DNA of 64,000 nt, taken from the NCBI GenBank assembly GCA_012932865.1, contig SAXG01000022.1, forward strand, positions 682,001 to 746,000, given 5' to 3'. The notes under the pieces were generated by a model that saw only the letters and a list, made by a program, of their open reading frames with translations, did no database searches and was not told the DNA's origin. The translations under genes and the position numbers were made by a program. Below are positions 55,601 through 64,000 of the stretch, piece after piece (the stretch's first letter is position 1; the number at the start of each line of letters is the position of its first letter). The DNA is from Amylostereum areolatum. Its lineage: Eukaryota > Basidiomycota > Agaricomycetes > Russulales > Stereaceae.

Positions 55601-56600
55601 CATCGTTCCACAACTTGGCGCGCACTAACGGGCGGCGTGCATGGCGAGGCATGACCGCATTGGTCGCAGCACGAAAAGCCTCCAGGATGGCGGCTGCACC
55701 GCGTTCTGTATCTTCGGCCGTGGTATACTCCAGCGGTGGCGGATTACTGCGGATGTTCATGAGATAGGCTTCTTGCCAGTCCTTCTTCTTTGCGGGGTCG
55801 ATGCGATGACCGGGCTCGAGTTCAGGCTCGACCTCCGTAGCATCGCCTGGAGGGCAAACCGACCATGTGATACCGTTGTGGTCCGATCCGAACGAGAAGT
55901 CTTCGTTGCAGGCCCACTCGCGGAAAAGCTCAATATCTGCCGCCGCGAAGTTGACGAGGGTCAGATCTATGATAGAATCAGCTTGGTTAGTCTGTCCACG
56001 ACGGGTAGGAGAGGAGAGATCATTTTCGACGGAAAATGCGTTCCCAGTCATCCACTCAATGAGCTCAACCGCTGCTTGAGTTTCTGCATGTGGGGGGGCA
56101 TTTTCGAGAGCCCATGTAGGGTGATGCAGATTAAAGTCCCCGGCAACGGCCGTCGGGACAAGGGGATCGAACTCTGAGTCACAGAGTCGATGGATGGTTA
56201 TAGCGTCTCGGCCGGGGCCGGCATTATATACATTGATTATAATGAAGGAGATGTTACCGTATTTGAAGGATGTTGCCATGATGTCAGACGAGCCAACGAT
56301 ATCTGGACGGGCGCGGACAGTGAGGTGCTGGATACCTTTGCGCACAAAAGTGGCGACACGAGGACGCGCGTCGTTGGCCGTTGTGTCGGGAGAAAAAGCT
56401 TCCCATGCAGGATTAGAAACTGTGCCTAGAATATCAGTACCGTTGCGGTCCGTTGAGGAGCGCGCAACGCCAATTCGACCGTACCACGGTTCTTGAAGGA
56501 GTAGAATATCAAAGTCTGTCAAGGAATTCAATACCGCATGCATTCGCACATTTGAGCGCGCAACATTCAGCTGGAGGACGCGGAGTGATCGAAGAGTCAT
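52668..56600 (-). CDS. LINE ORF2: endonuclease, reverse transcriptase, RNase H
   Basis: The 1310-residue polyprotein has an APE-like endonuclease in the first ~230 residues (LRVLQLNVARSN, ILLLQEPWYG, VAGDFNLHHPTW, SDHNGITW). The reverse transcriptase spans about 460-760: RPISLLECLSKLLEKAM, SIDIKGYFNNVNH (motif A), GIPQGSPLSPIL (motif B) and AYVNDVLLLSV (motif C). RNase H follows near 990-1120 (IVYTDGSRRRANG, DAEMLALSGG, FLSDNQSAV, VPGHKGIAGNERAD). A final Cys/His motif, CPCGDAPIQIRDHILAECPL, is a gag-type C-terminal finger. Motif C should read YxDD; here it is YVND (codon AAC), which removes an invariant catalytic aspartate. The start overlaps the ORF1 stop as ATGA, suggesting termination-reinitiation. 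Confidence 0.92.
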   Translation of the reverse strand: MTLRSLRVLQLNVARSNVRMHAVLNSLTDFDILLLQEPWYGRIGVARSSTDRNGTDILGTVSNPAWEAFSPDTTANDARPRVATFVRKGIQHLTVRARPDIVGSSDIMATSFKYGNISFIIINVYNAGPGRDAITIHRLCDSEFDPLVPTAVAGDFNLHHPTWALENAPPHAETQAAVELIEWMTGNAFSVENDLSSPTRRGQTNQADSIIDLTLVNFAAADIELFREWACNEDFSFGSDHNGITWSVCPPGDATEVEPELEPGHRIDPAKKKDWQEAYLMNIRSNPPPLEYTTAEDTERGAAAILEAFRAATNAVMPRHARRPLVRAKLWNDDCDQALHDVRDAVGTLARHHAHSHFRAAVRAAKRNWATDIINKTTRMEVWGLCRWASGKRATRIPPTRSAEGLVTEPEAQSQIFASSFFPDVAPQVEIDQPDDPPPKPAREFVPFTVDEVRDALRNTSNTTAPGETGITWRLIKWAFDETPEYFIELFNACLRLGTHPRSLKTAVVAIVAKPRKADMSNPRSYRPISLLECLSKLLEKAMARRITYEVGKFNLVPTNQFGGRDKSSVIDACLSLTHDVQAAWKNGLVASALSIDIKGYFNNVNHSRLVRTMEILGFAPEVVAWIRSFLADRQVAIRIDGHLSQPIPLTGVGIPQGSPLSPILSTIYTVTLLSCIDDQANTDLKAYVNDVLLLSVSSSLEGNVARLTTAFNIVVGRLRSLGLDVDADKTELIHFTRSKLNPANDPSINIIPLSSPACTVRPLMVMRWLGVFFDRKLTFKAHIKNMATRAMSTVAGLRILANTIRGLSVVNARLLYKTVVLPVLTFGSPVWFTGIKQKSLILPLVRAQNEGLRWLLGAFRTTPSPEMHHIGAILPIPHLLQRNSTNAAIRFRTLPSSSQVLARTPPTWAEHSPDVPVPLFTPNTLKNPPTIIYRLANLTHPDSERTYPYYTPPWSCRHNWGPRLTTTVPPPKATQRVRDEYVNKLKARLRGLARDPTALIVYTDGSRRRANGHRRTGAGYVAYIGMDEVRAGRWGLGRRAGIYDAEMLALSGGAAAAVSLLAQYPNLTRLLFLSDNQSAVTSITDTSDHPAQSASILFRRHTHTLLTTSETLKIEVVWVPGHKGIAGNERADTVAKEGVHGVPLIHSTISWARAKAKSRALKAWRSEWVQRPHHNLASIALRQPPSTHLSPFHRNFDGPRDVHTRIIQTIVGHGFRGDYYARFVPTEPTTCPCGDAPIQIRDHILAECPLFEDQRHHLRAVSRTLSTPFILGTQTGLSALAKFVGASRAFAKVPNEPPPPPDPDDVDPG

Positions 56601-58264
56601 GACTCCATCGAATCGTTACCGGTGGGCTGAATTTGGGCGACCGCCGGGGCGCTATAGTTGCGGCGCATCGGGCACTCGATCGAGTCTGCGTTGTGGGCTC
56701 CTTTGCAGTTTATGCACTTGGGCGGGTGGTTGCATTCCATCGTCTCGGGGCGGTTCTCTTTCCTGCAGCCCAAGCATTTATCGCGGTGCTCGCGCTCGTC
56801 ATGAGACTCGCCGCACGTTCGGCACTTCGGTGCGGACTTGCAGCCGCCGACGAGGTGCCCGAGGCGCCAGCAGCGCGAGCACTGCCGGAGTCGCGGCTTG
56901 TCCACCCAACGCTTCGTTCGCACCGGAGCGCCAAACATGTATAGTGTGGACTTGAGGAGAGATTTGAGGAGGGAGCCATCGGGGTCTTCAAAAGCGAACG
57001 AGACGGATGACTTGAGACCTTCGATAGTGTCTGCGGGTCGAATCCAGCGTGGGTGTTGGGTTATGTTGAGTTTTGCTACTTGGGGATTGCGAAGAAGGGC
57101 CTCTTGGAGCGTTTCGTCGGAGAAGACAGGATCATCGGGGAGAGAGCGGGTGAATACGCCGGAAAGGATGATTTTGGACCATGGCGTGTCGCGCGAAATG
57201 GTTTGGTCGGAAGGTAGGTCCAACGCGGCGCGGATAGACGGGAGATTATCCTGGATGAGGGGAACGGACGTGTGCGGTGGGAAGGTTAGAACGATGTTGC
57301 CTGAGCCGTTCCAGTGCGAGCCGAGGACCTGCAATCCTTTGGCCGTAGGAACTGTGGCTAGACGCTTGTTTATTCGTTCAGAAATGAGGAAGGGGTGCGT
57401 GCGGTCGTTCGGGCTCGGGGGGTGTCCTTGATAGCGGACAATGAAGCGAACCGGCTCGGGTTGACGAGGCGTTGACTTGGCGGTTGTAGGTGGGGGCGTG
57501 TTTGCCTTTGGCGTAGAGCTCGCTGCGGCCGCATACGACATGGCACGGTTTGACGCGCCCTGCGACGCGGAGGGAGCAGGAGCCGGAGCACCTCCGGGAC
57601 GACGATCCGAGTTGTTGGGGGATTGGCGTTCGAGATGGGACAGGCGAGATTGAACGGAATTGAGGGAGTTGTGCATGGATTGGAGCATGTTGAGGATGGT
57701 GGATTCGGTGGGGGAGGGTCGGGAAGGGATGTGCTGATCATGAGGGGTGGACGGACTCAGGTCGTGAGCGGCCGGAAAGTCGTCGCGTGCCATGTCAATG
57801 TCGTCTTCGTTGGGATCGCCGTCTAAGCACTCGCGAAGCGAGTACTTTACCGCTTTAAGTGCCCGGGCGCTATCGTCGTCATCTTCAAGGTACGGTACCG
57901 CCATGCTCATGGCCCGCAGGAGGCCCTGGCAGAGCTTGACCCAATCGGTTAAGTCATCGAGAGCGTCTTGTTCTCTGGCCTCATGGAGTACTTCGTGCGC
58001 AAACCTAAAGGTCACGAGGGCTGGCGAGTCGACGGGGACTACGTTGTCGCCGGGGAACCCGGCGGACGGAGTTTGTTCATGGGAAGGGGTGGAAATGGGG
58101 GGGGCCTCGAAGGGACTCTGGCCGTTCGGAGCCGAAATCCTTCGCCGTTCTTCTCCTGAGGGGGACGCCGCTCGCTTCAGAGAGCGCTGTGACGTCGAAG
58201 AAGGAGGTTCCGGTGGCGTATGAGCAGTGGAGAATTGAGTTTGGGGTGGGGATGATGATGGCAT
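56597..58264 (-). CDS. LINE ORF1: zinc-knuckle gag-like protein
   Basis: ORF1 encodes about 555 residues from the first ATG within the element (58264, MPSSSPPQTQF). The N-terminal half is Ser/Pro-rich with a conserved-looking helix and a LERQSPNNS coiled region. The C-terminal part has an RNA-binding section (VRFIVRYQGHP, RINKRLATVP) and three CCHC-type zinc knuckles, CSRCWRLGHLVGGC, CRTCGESHDEREHRDKC and CINCKGAHNADSIEC. Such proteins bind element RNA and form the ribonucleoprotein particle. A GTG further upstream lies in the target duplication and so is not part of the element. Confidence 0.87.
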   Translation of the reverse strand: MPSSSPPQTQFSTAHTPPEPPSSTSQRSLKRAASPSGEERRRISAPNGQSPFEAPPISTPSHEQTPSAGFPGDNVVPVDSPALVTFRFAHEVLHEAREQDALDDLTDWVKLCQGLLRAMSMAVPYLEDDDDSARALKAVKYSLRECLDGDPNEDDIDMARDDFPAAHDLSPSTPHDQHIPSRPSPTESTILNMLQSMHNSLNSVQSRLSHLERQSPNNSDRRPGGAPAPAPSASQGASNRAMSYAAAASSTPKANTPPPTTAKSTPRQPEPVRFIVRYQGHPPSPNDRTHPFLISERINKRLATVPTAKGLQVLGSHWNGSGNIVLTFPPHTSVPLIQDNLPSIRAALDLPSDQTISRDTPWSKIILSGVFTRSLPDDPVFSDETLQEALLRNPQVAKLNITQHPRWIRPADTIEGLKSSVSFAFEDPDGSLLKSLLKSTLYMFGAPVRTKRWVDKPRLRQCSRCWRLGHLVGGCKSAPKCRTCGESHDEREHRDKCLGCRKENRPETMECNHPPKCINCKGAHNADSIECPMRRNYSAPAVAQIQPTGNDSMES

Positions 58265-58278
58265 GAGGGAAAGGTGTG

Positions 58279-58293
58279 CCACGTGACTCCTCT
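58279..58293. repeat. LINE target-site duplication, right copy (15 bp)
   Basis: This is an exact copy of 52469-52483. It lies 96 bp upstream of the NF-X1 ATG and contains CACGTG. A further ACGTGACTCCC follows at about 58301-58311. Confidence 0.88.
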
Positions 58294-58389
58294 GTGACTT
58301 GACGTGACTCCCTTCGCCGCACTAATTAAGCACTGGCAGCGGCAGCCGGAGTCCCCCTCTACGTCCTCCAATTTTCCTTTCTCTCTTGC

Positions 58390-61300
58390 ATGTCGTCTGA
58401 AGCCCCCATAGTAGATCACCATCTGCCACACAACGTCCCAGAACCATCCCAAAATCCCGCACGACCACCGACAAATAAACGTAGGTATGACAAGTCCCCA
58501 CGGAACCCTGGCCCTTCAAATGCGGATCCATCTGCCCAACGCAACGATACTGGCAAGACGAGCACCCCGAAGAATGATTCTGCACGTCGGAAACCACGAG
58601 ACGGTCCTCGAAGGAATTTAAACCCCGGCGATGGTCGCGCTCGTACGTCCACGCCTCCTGGCAATCACAGCGACGGAGCTGCTTCTCGCGCACCCTCCAA
58701 AGGAGGCGGACGCGCCAGTGATCCCCGATCGAACCGAAATAGCAACAAACCCAGAGCAGACGCCGATGCGGACGGTCATCCCCTCCCCAACAACGAGAAA
58801 GAGGCTGGTTCCTCCAAAACGCTTAAAACCAGGCGCGGGGCAAAGTTCAATGCCAATCTTTCTGGGCCTACGTCCAGGAGGCTACCTGCATCCGCATTCA
58901 ACAAGGCCGACAAATACATACTTCCGCCGAGCAAGGACGATGACCTAACGACGATTCTCACTCGCGAGCTCAGCACTGCACCTTACGCAGACTGTCCTAT
59001 TTGTTTCGCCGCCATCCATCCAAATCAACCCTCGTGGTCGTGTTCGCCATCATCTCCAACTCATCCATCAGCGGACGACAACGATAGCGGGAGGCAACCG
59101 GAGACCGCGCAATGTTGCTGGACGACGTTCCATCTGAAATGTATCCAGCCGTGGGCGTTGAAAAGCGTCAAGGATATCGAGGAGGCATGGAGGGCCAGAG
59201 GCGAAGAGCGCAAAGGCGAGTGGAGGTGCCCCGGTTGCCAGCTAAAAAGGGAGACAATACCACGCATCTACTGGTGAGTACGCCATGCCCTACCTGTTAC
59301 TACTGCAATTCAGCTGACCAACACTCCAGGTGTTTCTGCGGTTCTGTGCAGGATCCGAAACCCCCGCGACTCTCTACACCCCACTCATGTGGAAATCCGT
59401 GCTCTAGACCTCGCGCATGCGGGCATCCCTGTCCACTGGCCTGTCATCCTGGGCCGTGCCCACCATGCATGATCACCACGCATCTCCCATGCCATTGTGG
59501 AAAACAGAACATCTCTTTCCTTTGCTCTCGCTCGGCACCAAGCAAGAAAACACGCGCCCATGCCCCAGTCGATCTGTCCTGTGGGAACAAGTGCGGGCGG
59601 AAGCTGTCCTGTGGCAATCATGAATGCCAGGATACCTGCCATGATGGAGCCTGTGCACCCTGTCAGGTATCAGAGGAGGCCAGGTGTTGGTGTGGGAAGG
59701 AACGAAAGGAGCTGGCCTGTGGCGTTGGGAAGCCCGAGGGCTGTGCTGTCACCATTGACGGCGTGGAAGATATCTGGGTCGGCAAGTACGAGTGCGGGAA
59801 TATTTGTAGTCGGTACGTTTTCATCGGTCACTACCCTACTCCAGATCACTGACTACTTTCCTAGACCTTTTGACTGTGGCGTTCACAAGTGCGAAAAGTC
59901 ATGCCATTCACCTTCTAGCAGACCACCCGGCTGCCCTCGCTCACCGTCGGTGATCACCCATTGTCCATGTGGCAAGCACGAACTGGCAAATCCTGCCTCG
60001 GCGGCCTTCTTCTCCCATGACGCACACCTCACACGTACCAAATGTACCGATCCAATCCCTACCTGCACTTCCCTTTGCAAGAAACCCTTAACTGGCTGCT
60101 CGCATGTCTGCTCTTCCCCTTGCCACCTTGGCCCCTGTCCCCCATGCACCATCCCCCTTGTTCGTCCGTGCAGGTGTGGATCGACGACACGTGAAGTTCT
60201 GTGTTGCGACGCTCAAGAAGGGCGTGACCTCGAGGAGATTCTGTGCGATCGCCCATGCACCGCGTTGCGCGCATGTGGTCGTCACCAGTGTAACAGGCTC
60301 TGCTGTCCATTGGCCGCTCTGGCGAGCACGGGCAAGGGCAAGGGCAAGGGCAAGAAACGCGCGACGGGCGCCAACCAGACCACCGACGCTATATTGGATG
60401 AAGCAGGATGGCACCAATGCGACATCGTCTGCGGGAAGCCTCTTACTTGTGGAAATCATGAGTGCGAAGAACGCGACCACAAACTGCCTTGCCCGCCTTG
60501 CCTACGAAGTTCATTCGAAGAGGTGATTGCAGTAGCTCGTACGCAAGTGACTCGGGCTGACGCTCTCGTTTTAGATGATATGCAATTGCGGAAGGACTAT
60601 CCTGGAACCGCCGATACCCTGTGGGACGCGCATCAACTGCAGCTATCCCTGCGCTCGACCCAGATTACCTTGCGAACACCCCAAAACTCCGCACGCCTGT
60701 CACGAAGACCCGACTCCCTGCCCTCCGTGCCCGTTCCTAACGAATAAACCGTGTGCTTGTGGCAAGAAAAGCGTCGGCAATATCCGCTGTTCGCAAGAGA
60801 AAGTATCGTGTGGTACCCCGTGTGGAAAGCCGCTGGCATGCGGTTTCCACCGCTGCGAACGACTGTGTCACGGAGACGCGTGTGGCGCATGCACCGCCGT
60901 TTGCGGGAAGGCTCGGAAGCTCTGGTGCGTTTGCTGCCTTCTTACATCCTCGGATTTTGTGCCGACTTCGCCGTTAGCTTGCCCGCACAGCATCCCTGCA
61001 CGCAACCTTGTCACGCCCCATCGGTTTGTCCTGAGACGGAACCTTGCAGTTCGGCCATCATCATCACCTGCTCCTGCTGTCGCATTCGTCAATCTATTCA
61101 GTGTGGGAAGAGTTCCACAAACCCGGCAGGGCGGGAGGCAACACAACAGGTCAAATGCACGAACGATTGCGCCTTAGCGAGGCGTAACGCCCGGCTAGCG
61201 GAGGCGCTGGGCATCAACCCCGACACGAAGAATGACAAGCAGGTCGTGTACAACGAAGAGCTTACTGCATTTGCCCGCGCGAATGCGAAGTTTCTTGCCT

Positions 61301-61925
61301 TAGTAGAGAAGGCGTTTGCTGAGTGTGTTCGCCGATAACTTGGTTGCTCACGCCAGACTAACGTTCCCGATGTAGTTTCGTCACTTCGGACAAGCGAACT
61401 CAAGTGCTTCCGCACATGCCAGAGTCGAAGCGCAAGTTTGTTCACGACTTGGCCGCCTTGTATCGAATGGACACTCAGATGGTCGACCAAGAGCCTTATC
61501 GAAGGTTTGTCCTTTATCACCTGCATCGCGGTGCACGTATCCTCACCCGTGTCTTGTCCCGTAGTGTCCAACTCATCCGACGCGTTGACACGCGCATTCC
61601 GAGCCCACTTTTGTCCGGATCCCTCCCTAGCACAGGTAGCAGCCTAGGAAAGCTAGCGGATCTTCGCGCGCCAGTGAGTCAATGGCCCCGCATGCAGAAC
61701 CCAGCGCCCTCCACCTCTGGTTCTGGGCGGGGATGGACGTCCATCGTCGCAAAGCCTGTAACGCCCCCAGCCATCCGTCCATCACCAGCACCACTCAGCG
61801 GGGGAACCAGTTCCGTGCCTTCCCGCGTTGTGGCACCGCGCTCTTCACGCCCTGCTCCAAGCCCTGCTCTGAGCGGTCAGGATGTGTCAGAGCATGTCCC
61901 TGACAATTGGGAGGACGACACCTAG
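58390..61925 (+). CDS. NF-X1-type zinc-finger protein (FAP1-like)
   Basis: This is a homologue of human NFX1 and yeast Fap1, proteins with a RING/PHD-like finger and a row of NF-X1 zinc fingers that act in transcription or ubiquitin ligation. The N-terminal ~190 residues are disordered. A RING-type finger follows: CPICFAAIHP, CCWTTFHLKCIQPWAL, WRCPGCQ. NF-X1 repeats then include CGNPCSRPRACGHPCPLACH, CGNKCGRKLSCGNHECQDTC, CKKPLTGCSHVCSSPCHLGP, CGKPLTCGNHECEERDH and CGKPLACGFHRCERLCHGDA. An R3H-like segment (KRKFVHDLAALYRMDTQMVD) lies near the C-terminus, before a Ser/Pro tail ending VPDNWEDDT. About seven introns of 45-65 nt are inferred. A (GK)4 repeat at 60335-60358 lies inside one linker. 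The promoter is interrupted by a LINE 96 bp upstream. Confidence 0.92.
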
Positions 61926-62061
61926 GACTTCGATAAACCTTCAATAGTAAATATAACATAACATAGAGAGTAGAACTGTAAGGCTACAAGCAAGAGCCTA
62001 GAGGCCTATGTAGTCGTGTATTCGCAGAATAGCAATGTATCCTTGTTTTTGCGAACTTGTT

Positions 62062-64000
62062 TCAGAGCCCCCCTCTGAATCTTTTTTCTGCCGTCCTCAA
62101 CGGCACATACAAAATCGCCGTCACCACCATGGCCATCTCGAATCCGAGGTCGCCCGCTTTTGCGCCAATGGGGCCGACGAACCACACTTGGTCCATCGAA
62201 GGCACGACGAGCGCAAACGAGAGCAGGCTCGCGCCCAACGCCGCAACGCCCGAAGGCAGCCGAGCTGGGTTATTCCACGCACTCGAGTCGTAATGTGCGA
62301 AGTCACCGCGGCGGAAGTAGAAATGCTCGATGAGAAGGACCGAGATGTATGCGCCGACCCAGTAGCCGATGATCCCGAGAAAGTTGGACAGAGTCGCGTA
62401 GAATTTGTGTTGACCGACGATGGCCAGCGGGACGATACTATTGGGGACTTTCAGTACACCACAAACGGAAGGCGATGAGAAACGCTTACATCGCGACGGA
62501 CAAGATGGAAAATAGGTATCGCGGTACGTGGACCAACCACGGAACGAACGTCTGGAACGCGAAACCGATGGAGTAGATCGTCGGTGAGATGTTGGCGGTC
62601 ACGCCGAGGCTCAGCAGGACAAGGAGGAACTTCCCGAACCCCCCGACAGGGCGGAGCATGGCGGCGATGAGCCCTCCGATGTTCTCTCCGCCGTAGCCTG
62701 CTTCCCACTCTGGAACAGTGGGGACGGCCACAGCCACTGCCGCACCTAGGCACTGTATGCTAACCTATTGACAACGTTAGCAAATAGATACCAATATAGT
62801 AAGGGATGGCTTACGATGGGGATGATTAGGCCTAAGAAAGAGTAGGTGAAGATGCGCCAGCTGGCGGCCGTGTCAGTACACACGGACGACACATGTAACA
62901 CACGGCTCACCTGGACACTCGGGGATTGAAGTAGGCGGTGTAATCTGCGCCAAAGGGCGAGTAGGTGATCGTGAAACCGGCAATCGTTGCGATAAAGCCA
63001 AGGATGCCGGCAGCAGTGGCTGGCTCAACTGGCGAAGGGTTGATGAGATGCTTGCCCCCAACCCCACTTGCAACAGCAAACACAACGAGAGCAGCGATCC
63101 AGACCAGTCGCTCGAACCTAAGCAAATGGATTCGGCTCAGGAAGGCTGATATATGGGTATCGATCAAACCTCACCATGCCAAAAACCTGATACCGCAAAA
63201 AGACACCTACAGATCGGTTAATTGACGCGAGAACATCGCTGAGAAGAGCAAAGAAACGCACAAGTAGAGAGATCGCAGCGATGATGACGATCCCCACTCT
63301 GTGAGGCTTGCCTCAGCTTCATGGTCTCAGCGGAAGATATCAAAATAAACGCACGTCCAGCTCAAATTTCCATCCGACACGCTAGCCAACGTCTGCCCGC
63401 CCAATATGCAATTCAATATGCTGAAGCCGAACGCGTTGACAAGCGAGAGGACGCTGGGCACTGCCGCCCCGTAATATCTTTACGAACCGAAGTCGGCATA
63501 GGCTCCTGTATTCGTGACCCATTCCAGAGGAGACGTACCCGAAAGTGTATCTTGAAATGCACATTTGCCGCATGCCCATCTTGGGTCCCCATGTCGTGCT
63601 GCAGTTGAAGGAAAGGTCGTGACATATTTCGCGATACGATAGGGGGAAACGTACAAGTATGCCGGCGCGATCGCACACAACGAGTGAAAGAACAGGATGA
63701 TCAGACACGAGTCCCTCAATCCAAGTCCGAATGCAACGGGTCCAAGCGTTCCAGTCGAAAACCTGCACCAACATCCGTGAGTGAGTGAAAACTTCCCGCT
63801 AGCTATTCAAAGGGGAAACGCACGACAGAATGTTCAAGTTCGCCGACATGAATATGAAGAAGATCTTGTTGAACTGCTCTTCCGTCCTGTCACCCACCGC
63901 AACAGGATGTATCCCTGATCCCCGCAGTGCGTAAATGTCAGAACCCAATGCAACGGTAGGAGAAAAGAAACGCACCTCTCTCCTCTACCCGACCCCACTT
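62062..64000 (-). CDS. NCS1 purine/cytosine permease, 5' end beyond window
   Basis: This is a partial gene for a nucleobase:cation symporter-1 of the fungal Fcy2/purine-cytosine permease group, a plasma-membrane proton symporter. Read on the minus strand, exons give FFIFMSANLNILS, TLGPVAFGLGLRDSCLIILF, PKMGMRQMCISRYTFG, GFSILNCILGGQTLASVSDG and FVAVASGVGGKHL-type helices. Then follow NIGGLIAAMLRPVGGFGKFL, TANISPTIYSIGFAFQTFVP, GYWVGAYISVLLIEHFYFRR and the end VPLRTAEKRFRGGL. The stop is at 62062-62064. About nine introns split it. The N-terminal cytosolic part and first helices lie beyond 64000. It is convergent with the NF-X1 gene, 136 bp apart. Confidence 0.87.

Larger units (their letters stand above)
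52484..58278 (-). mobile_element. Non-LTR retrotransposon (LINE), 5.8 kb
   Basis: The element lies on the minus strand, with its 3' poly(A) seen as about 24 T at 52484-52507. It is bounded by an exact 15-bp target duplication. It has two overlapping ORFs: a zinc-knuckle gag-like protein, and a polyprotein with APE-type endonuclease, reverse transcriptase and RNase H in that order. That order fits the fungal Tad1 clade and related I-type LINEs. Only 14 bases precede the ORF1 ATG, so the copy may be slightly 5'-truncated. The exact target duplication and intact frames suggest a recent insertion. Confidence 0.92.

Overview
The window is nuclear DNA from a filamentous basidiomycete, almost certainly an Agaricomycete. 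The evidence is dense gene packing, many introns of about 45-60 nt, and families typical of these fungi: a DUF6533 membrane protein, a coiled-coil F-box protein, tandem type-B carboxylesterases, a Plavaka-type DNA transposon and a LINE with APE endonuclease, reverse transcriptase and RNase H. No rRNA, tRNA or CRISPR array was found.

Layout. 1-8.9 kb: a weakly defined stretch, a DUF6533 seven-helix protein, an inverted-repeat-flanked segment, an OXLD1-like mitochondrial protein and two divergent copies of a small IFI6/27-like membrane protein. 9-22 kb: housekeeping genes (CSN5, ribosomal protein eL20, ESCRT-II subunit SNF8), a GPI-anchored wall protein, a DUF1275 membrane protein and a Zn2Cys6 transcription factor. 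22.4-34.9 kb: an 11.2-kb Plavaka element (22797-34018) inside an exon of a host gene. It carries the transposase and two unrecognised divergently transcribed accessory genes. 35-40 kb: a tandem pair of secreted carboxylesterases, one interrupted by a 294-bp MITE that shares the Plavaka terminal sequence. 40.7-44.5 kb: a tandem pair of AIF-like FAD/NAD oxidoreductases. 45-52.4 kb: an APH-fold phosphotransferase, a small two-exon gene, an F-box protein and the TFIIA gamma subunit. 52.5-58.3 kb: a 5.8-kb LINE with a 15-bp target duplication. 58.4-64 kb: an NF-X1-type zinc-finger protein and the 3' part of an NCS1 purine/cytosine permease running off the window.

The strongest signal is transposon biology. 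The Plavaka element and the MITE share the terminus CATCAGG and a 2-bp target duplication. Removing the Plavaka element plus one GT copy rejoins a host reading frame. The LINE has pushed apart what was a ~220-bp divergent promoter between TFIIA-gamma and NF-X1. Its reverse transcriptase reads YVND where YxDD is expected. Splice sites were placed by eye from GT/AG signals, frame and family conservation, so multi-exon boundaries are estimates.
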